From: Acidobacteriota bacterium | Lineage (GTDB): Bacteria; Acidobacteriota; Aminicenantia; Aminicenantales; Aminicenantaceae | DNA length: 8,579 nucleotides | NCBI GenBank assembly: GCA_030609975.1 | Contig: JAUWSR010000156.1 | Location: forward strand, 1-8,579 | Direction of reading: 5' to 3' | Shown: positions 5,044 through 8,579 of the stretch, one piece after another | Layout: each line of letters opens with the position of its first letter | Numbering within the stretch: the stretch's first letter is position 1 | Translations under genes and position numbers: made by a program | The notes under the pieces: generated by a model | Seen by the model: only the letters and a program-made list of their open reading frames with translations | Told to the model about the DNA's origin: nothing | Databases searched by the model: none

Positions 5044-7878
5044 TTAGTGGTTCTCACGTAGGATTGTGCTGCGAGAAGAAGCAGGATTTTTAGGGATGAT
5101 CCGGATGACAACCGCTAGGGCTCGTCCACGCTGAACACCATTGCTTTGAGCGAAGTGCAGGATGTGTGTCCCTAAAAATCCTGGTCCGGGGATCCAATAA
5201 AACATCCCGTTTTCACCATCGAGAGTTGACCCGACCGGGAGAGGCCGTGATATTTGTGATCCCCAACCAAAAACTGTATAGCCTTTTTCCCCGGAAAACT
5301 CCAAAACGATCCGGTCCAATTGCTCGAGCGTGATTTCCATGCTGTCTTGTGGGTAGGCCTTTTGTCTTGGGCGGTGGTATCCTTTTTCCTTTATTCTCAC
5401 CTTAAGATCCAGATCGGGGCCCTGTCCATTTCCTTCTATTGTCCTTGGGAAATAGGTTTCTGTGGTGGTTAATCCTCCCGGATTTTGGATCTCGAAATAT
5501 CTGGAAACACCGTCAACCGCTCCTTGATCATCTGTCATGCTCCAGGACAACGTATGTAAGCCATTGCTGAATTGTGTTGTATCCAGATGATAATATCCAA
5601 CGGCTCCATCTTTATTCAGGTATCCCGGAAACAGGGCTGCAATGTCGGACCGATACTGATTGTAAACCGGGTGTTCCAGCGGCACTCCATCCACAAAAAC
5701 CCAGAGAGTTGAGCCATCGATAGGAATCATTTTGGGCGGTGGAGTCAGCGACCAGCCAAAATTTGTGTACTGTGTCCCGGAGATCACCTGTCCCAGCTGA
5801 GGGGTATCGATGCTGCCAAAAGGCTTTACGCGGCTGGCGTTATCGCAGTGAATGAGCTTTTGGCCCAATGCTGTTTTATGTCCTGAACCGTCGTATGCAA
5901 ACGCATAGAGGGTGAAATCCCCGTTTCCGGAATTTGGCAGGAAATTGGTCAAGACCATACAACCCCAACCTGCGCGACGGTTGTGAGGAGTGTCTGGGTA
6001 GGCGGCTTCCACATCCGGCCGGGACCCCGTGACGAAGAAAGCTCGACCCAGGGTGACCAAACCATCAGAACCGATAATCCCGGGAGGGTCGTTGACGTGG
6101 GTGCCCCTTTTTATAAGGACTTGAGTAACCTCAATATCATCTAAAGCCCATCCCGAAACCGGGATGTTTCCAGATACGTTCGCTCCCTCTGCAGGTGCAT
6201 CGAAGTATCCAAAAGGGGCCGCGTCTGCACCGGGAGTATAGACCTGAAGGAAGACCATTACCTGCTGGGGGGAATTGTAAGCACCCGAGGCGCTGATGGT
6301 TATCGTTCCGGTGTATTCTCCTGCAGAGAGCCCCGAGGTGTTAAGGGATACGCTCACCTCTCCCAGATTGAGACCTGAGGAGGGAGAACATGTGATCCAG
6401 CTGCGATTATCGCTGATATTCCAATTCAAATCCCCTTGACCGGTATTTGAAACGGTAAAGTTCTGTTGGGCAGGATTACTGCCGCCTACCAGGGAGGCGA
6501 AATTGAGGTGATTCTTGTCCACATGGATTACAGGCCCGTCAGGAGCAGGAAGAATGAGGCTGGCGTAGCCTTGGCTGCTGTCGCCGACATTCACGGGTGT
6601 ATCTGTGGACATGATTTGGATCAGAGCAGAGTCGTCTTGATAGGAGAAATTCTGGATGCTTCCTGTGACTCCATTTGCACGATTGTCCGAGAGATAAAGG
6701 CGCAGATCCGCGCCTTCGGTGAGATAGGACTGCAGGTCTTTGACATCCAGCACGATATTGGAGTTGGGAAAACTCCTGTATTCTCTGTCTACGGAGTTGA
6801 CGCTAAGATCAAGAAAGTCTTTTCTTTGACCGGAAACATAGATCCAGGATGAGGTCTCACGAGAATAGTTATGACTGAAGCTGAATTCCACTTTTTGGTT
6901 GGAGCTGTAGCCGGAGCGGTCATCCACCCAGTAAGCGTATCCGTAAGCCAGGGGAGATCCGTATGAGATAGCCTGATAGGATATCCAATAGAAGCCGCTG
7001 TCCCCCCAACCTGTGCCCCAGGAGTTGACCACTCGAAAGGCTCCGGTTCCATCTGAAGTGATAACGCTGTCGTCGTATCCGACTATCAGTTGAGCGTGCC
7101 CGCCACGATTGGAACCACTCTGATCAGCGATGGCGTAGACATTGCCATAACTGGAGACGTGATCATAATTGTAGTAGACGTTGATCCCAAAAACCAGCAC
7201 GTAGCCGTCTTGAACCAGCTGCTTGATCTGATTCAGGGCTGTTTCAGAATCCAGACGGAGCCAATAATATTCTCCGCCGGGAAGCTGGGTTCGACGCGGG
7301 ATGGCATTCTCATAATCGTCTCTGTCCGGCCAGGTCACATAATCATCATCATCGTAGGGCATATCAGTCAGGGAAGGACATCCGAAGTCATTGAGCACTT
7401 TGAAGGCATCGCTAAAATAGCTGCCCCCGTCCCCTTTCACATGGATCATGTTGTAGATGAAGGCCGGGCTGCAGATGTTGCTGGGATCACTTCTTTGAGA
7501 AAGATTGGTACGGTTGTTTTCCCGGTTTTCCTGATAGGATTTAAGGTAATACCCTACGGCCCAGGCTGTACACGATCCTTGACTTCCTTGAGAGTTCACC
7601 GGAGGAAGATAGGAGGTGTTGGAATGGGCGGCGGCGATCTTAGCTCGAGGTTCGAGGCCTCGGATCCTTAAGAACTGCGCTCCCGGGATGCCTTGAGCAT
7701 CGAGCTCTGGGTTCTTAAATATCAGACCGGTCCGGTTGGAAACCGGGTCGGATCTTAAAAATTCCTGTTCGTCTTGAAAGGGGAGGCTGAAAAGGCTCTG
7801 GCTGAGGCCTAAGACCAAGAGAGCTGTAAGGCATATCTTGAGGACTTTCGCGGCCGGATTTCTCATTCCCTCGACCAT
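5044..7878 (-). CDS. Secreted papain-like (C1A) cysteine peptidase with BACON and Ig-like modules
   Basis: A 944-residue multidomain secreted peptidase. A signal peptide covers about residues 1-32 (charged start, then a Leu/Ala-rich core ending LSQSLFS). The catalytic domain (about 85-320) has oxyanion Gln97 and nucleophile Cys103 in QGSQGSCTAWA, catalytic His261 in GGHAQLIVGY and Asn285 in VVNSWGTGWG, the complete papain set. The stretch before it is short and shows no obvious inhibitor-I29 propeptide. After a beta-rich linker (about 330-445) comes a BACON domain (about 451-547), then two Ig-like modules (about 555-680 beginning PFGYFDAP; about 686-798 beginning PFGSIDTP), and a C-terminal module (about 845-930) with FYWIPGPGFLG. 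It probably degrades or binds extracellular proteins or glycoproteins; the substrate is unknown. The ATG at 7878 overlaps the upstream TGA by one base (TGATG), favouring translational coupling; a TTG at 7881 and an ATG at 7866 preceded closely by GAGGG are alternatives. Nothing resembles a sortase or type IX sorting tail. Confidence 0.92.
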   Translation of the reverse strand: MVEGMRNPAAKVLKICLTALLVLGLSQSLFSLPFQDEQEFLRSDPVSNRTGLIFKNPELDAQGIPGAQFLRIRGLEPRAKIAAAHSNTSYLPPVNSQGSQGSCTAWAVGYYLKSYQENRENNRTNLSQRSDPSNICSPAFIYNMIHVKGDGGSYFSDAFKVLNDFGCPSLTDMPYDDDDYVTWPDRDDYENAIPRRTQLPGGEYYWLRLDSETALNQIKQLVQDGYVLVFGINVYYNYDHVSSYGNVYAIADQSGSNRGGHAQLIVGYDDSVITSDGTGAFRVVNSWGTGWGDSGFYWISYQAISYGSPLAYGYAYWVDDRSGYSSNQKVEFSFSHNYSRETSSWIYVSGQRKDFLDLSVNSVDREYRSFPNSNIVLDVKDLQSYLTEGADLRLYLSDNRANGVTGSIQNFSYQDDSALIQIMSTDTPVNVGDSSQGYASLILPAPDGPVIHVDKNHLNFASLVGGSNPAQQNFTVSNTGQGDLNWNISDNRSWITCSPSSGLNLGEVSVSLNTSGLSAGEYTGTITISASGAYNSPQQVMVFLQVYTPGADAAPFGYFDAPAEGANVSGNIPVSGWALDDIEVTQVLIKRGTHVNDPPGIIGSDGLVTLGRAFFVTGSRPDVEAAYPDTPHNRRAGWGCMVLTNFLPNSGNGDFTLYAFAYDGSGHKTALGQKLIHCDNASRVKPFGSIDTPQLGQVISGTQYTNFGWSLTPPPKMIPIDGSTLWVFVDGVPLEHPVYNQYRSDIAALFPGYLNKDGAVGYYHLDTTQFSNGLHTLSWSMTDDQGAVDGVSRYFEIQNPGGLTTTETYFPRTIEGNGQGPDLDLKVRIKEKGYHRPRQKAYPQDSMEITLEQLDRIVLEFSGEKGYTVFGWGSQISRPLPVGSTLDGENGMFYWIPGPGFLGTHILHFAQSNGVQRGRALAVVIRIIPKNPASSRSTILRENH
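5047..5691 (-). repeat. C-terminal module duplicated in the upstream gene
   Basis: This segment encodes residues 730-944 of the peptidase and is homologous to the protein encoded at 7881-8579. Shared landmarks in the same order are DGVPLxHPxYNQYR, LDTTQFSNGxHxLSWS, DQGxVDGV, LGWG/FGWG, LPxGSxLD and FYWIPGPGFLG. The middle is diverged and about 18 residues longer in the upstream copy, so the duplication is not recent. Confidence 0.85.
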
Positions 7879-8579
7879 CAATGTACGATTTTCGGATTTT
7901 TGTTCTGAGGGTATGTTTTGGGAACGATATTCACGATCACCTTAACAGGTTGGCTTCGGAAAGTGCCGTCACTCATAGCGAAATGAAGCACATGGACTCC
8001 CAAAAATCCTGGCCCCGGTATCCAATAGAACTTCTGGTTGAGCGAATCGAGTTTTGATCCGATCGGGAGCTCTTGGGACTCATCGAATCCCCACCCGAGG
8101 ACCTTGTCCCCTCCTGAGGTTTTGAAGCTCACGACGATCCTCTCCAGCTCTTCTATTTCGATCTCGAGGGTCTTCTGCCATTCTGTATCCAGCGAAGAAG
8201 GCAGGGAAGACCGTTTTTCTCTGTCAGCTCTCGGTTCCAGGATAATGGTGCTGCTGTGGATGCCTTTTTCTTCAAGAATGGCCTTTATCTTGAGCATTCC
8301 GCTGGTATCCTCGATAGCCGTCAATTTCAGACTGTTCTGCTGAGAGGCCATTGATCCTCCCAGGTTCTGTATCTCGATAAAGCGGGCGCCTACGCCGTCC
8401 ACAATTCCCTGGTTATCGGTCACACTCCAGGAAAGGTTGTGCATTCCATTGCTAAACTGTGTGGTGTCGAGTTGAAAGAAGCCCGCGGCTCCGTCGCTGT
8501 TATTGTAATCGGGAAAAAGAGCAGCGAGGTCAGCCCGGTATTGATTATAGGTGGGATGGCCCAAGGGCACACCGTCGAC
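7878..8579 (-). CDS. Secreted multidomain protein, C-terminal part only (5' end outside window); paralog of the adjacent peptidase's C-terminus
   Basis: The frame is open from the window edge to a TGA at 7880-7878, giving 233 residues of a larger protein. An in-frame GTG near 8570 could be read as a start, but the codons before it (Val-Asp-Gly) continue the homology to the downstream peptidase, so it is internal. The fragment contains the second half of an Ig-like module (VDGVPLGHPTYNQYR, then LDTTQFSNGMHNLSWS and a RFIEIQN strand), a charged linker, and a final beta-rich module with KVLGWGFDESQELPIGSKLD and FYWIPGPGFLGVHVLHFA. It ends KNPKIVH. Whether the missing N-terminal part holds a peptidase domain like its neighbour cannot be seen. 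Secretion is inferred from the paralog, not from a visible signal peptide. The stop overlaps the next start by one base, so the two genes are probably co-expressed. Confidence 0.88.
   Translation of the reverse strand, partial: VDGVPLGHPTYNQYRADLAALFPDYNNSDGAAGFFQLDTTQFSNGMHNLSWSVTDNQGIVDGVGARFIEIQNLGGSMASQQNSLKLTAIEDTSGMLKIKAILEEKGIHSSTIILEPRADREKRSSLPSSLDTEWQKTLEIEIEELERIVVSFKTSGGDKVLGWGFDESQELPIGSKLDSLNQKFYWIPGPGFLGVHVLHFAMSDGTFRSQPVKVIVNIVPKTYPQNKNPKIVH

Noticed and set aside
7090..7671. 193-codon open frame on the plus strand with Ile/Val-rich segments
   Set aside because: It is antisense to the peptidase catalytic domain; the repeated Ile/Val/Asp residues mirror the Asp/Tyr codons of the real gene, and there is no start context.
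8568..8570. GTG near the window edge as the start of a complete short gene
   Set aside because: Codons upstream of it continue in frame to the edge and keep the homology with the downstream paralog, so it is an internal valine codon.

Overview
This window suggests a Gram-negative, uncultured-type bacterium in or near Acidobacteriota, possibly Candidatus Aminicenantes. The basis is protein style only: the secreted-protein Ig-like modules (motifs such as PFGxxDxP, NFGWxLTP and FYWIPGPGFLG) and a sulfatase-like protein ending in an LKALGYIK-type tail are familiar from that group. The assignment is an inference. All six supported genes lie on the minus strand, so transcription runs from high to low coordinates.

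Right block (8579 to 5044): the window opens inside the C-terminal part of a secreted-protein gene whose 5' end lies beyond position 8579. Its TGA stop overlaps by one base the ATG of a complete gene for a large exported papain-like (C1A) cysteine peptidase with an intact Gln/Cys/His/Asn catalytic set, a BACON domain and several Ig-like modules. The last ~215 residues of the peptidase are homologous to the truncated upstream protein, so the two are tandem paralogs, at least over their C-terminal modules.

Intergenic gap (5043 to 4809, 235 bp): this is the only sizeable non-coding stretch. It holds a G-quadruplex-capable run on the plus strand, an AT-rich segment with repeated TGTC/GACA-type elements, and a tentative promoter just ahead of the next gene. 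No convincing intrinsic terminator was seen.

Left block (4808 to 1): four tightly packed genes form a probable operon. They encode a membrane-anchored sulfatase/alkaline-phosphatase-superfamily protein with Thr instead of the formylglycine Cys/Ser, an unrecognised protein with two membrane segments and an extracytoplasmic beta-rich domain, a GT4-like glycosyltransferase, and a GT2 (WbbL/rhamnosyltransferase-like) glycosyltransferase cut by the window edge. Gaps are 9, 2 and 10 bp. The set looks like part of a surface-glycan locus: two cytoplasmic sugar transferases plus two membrane-anchored proteins facing outward that could decorate or handle the product. That joint role is inferred from content and spacing.

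No RNA genes, CRISPR arrays, insertion sequences, integrases or known phage-defence genes were found. The most distinctive features are the Thr-type sulfatase-like enzyme inside a glycosyltransferase operon, the unrecognised membrane protein beside it, and the tandem paralogs sharing a near-identical C-terminal motif.
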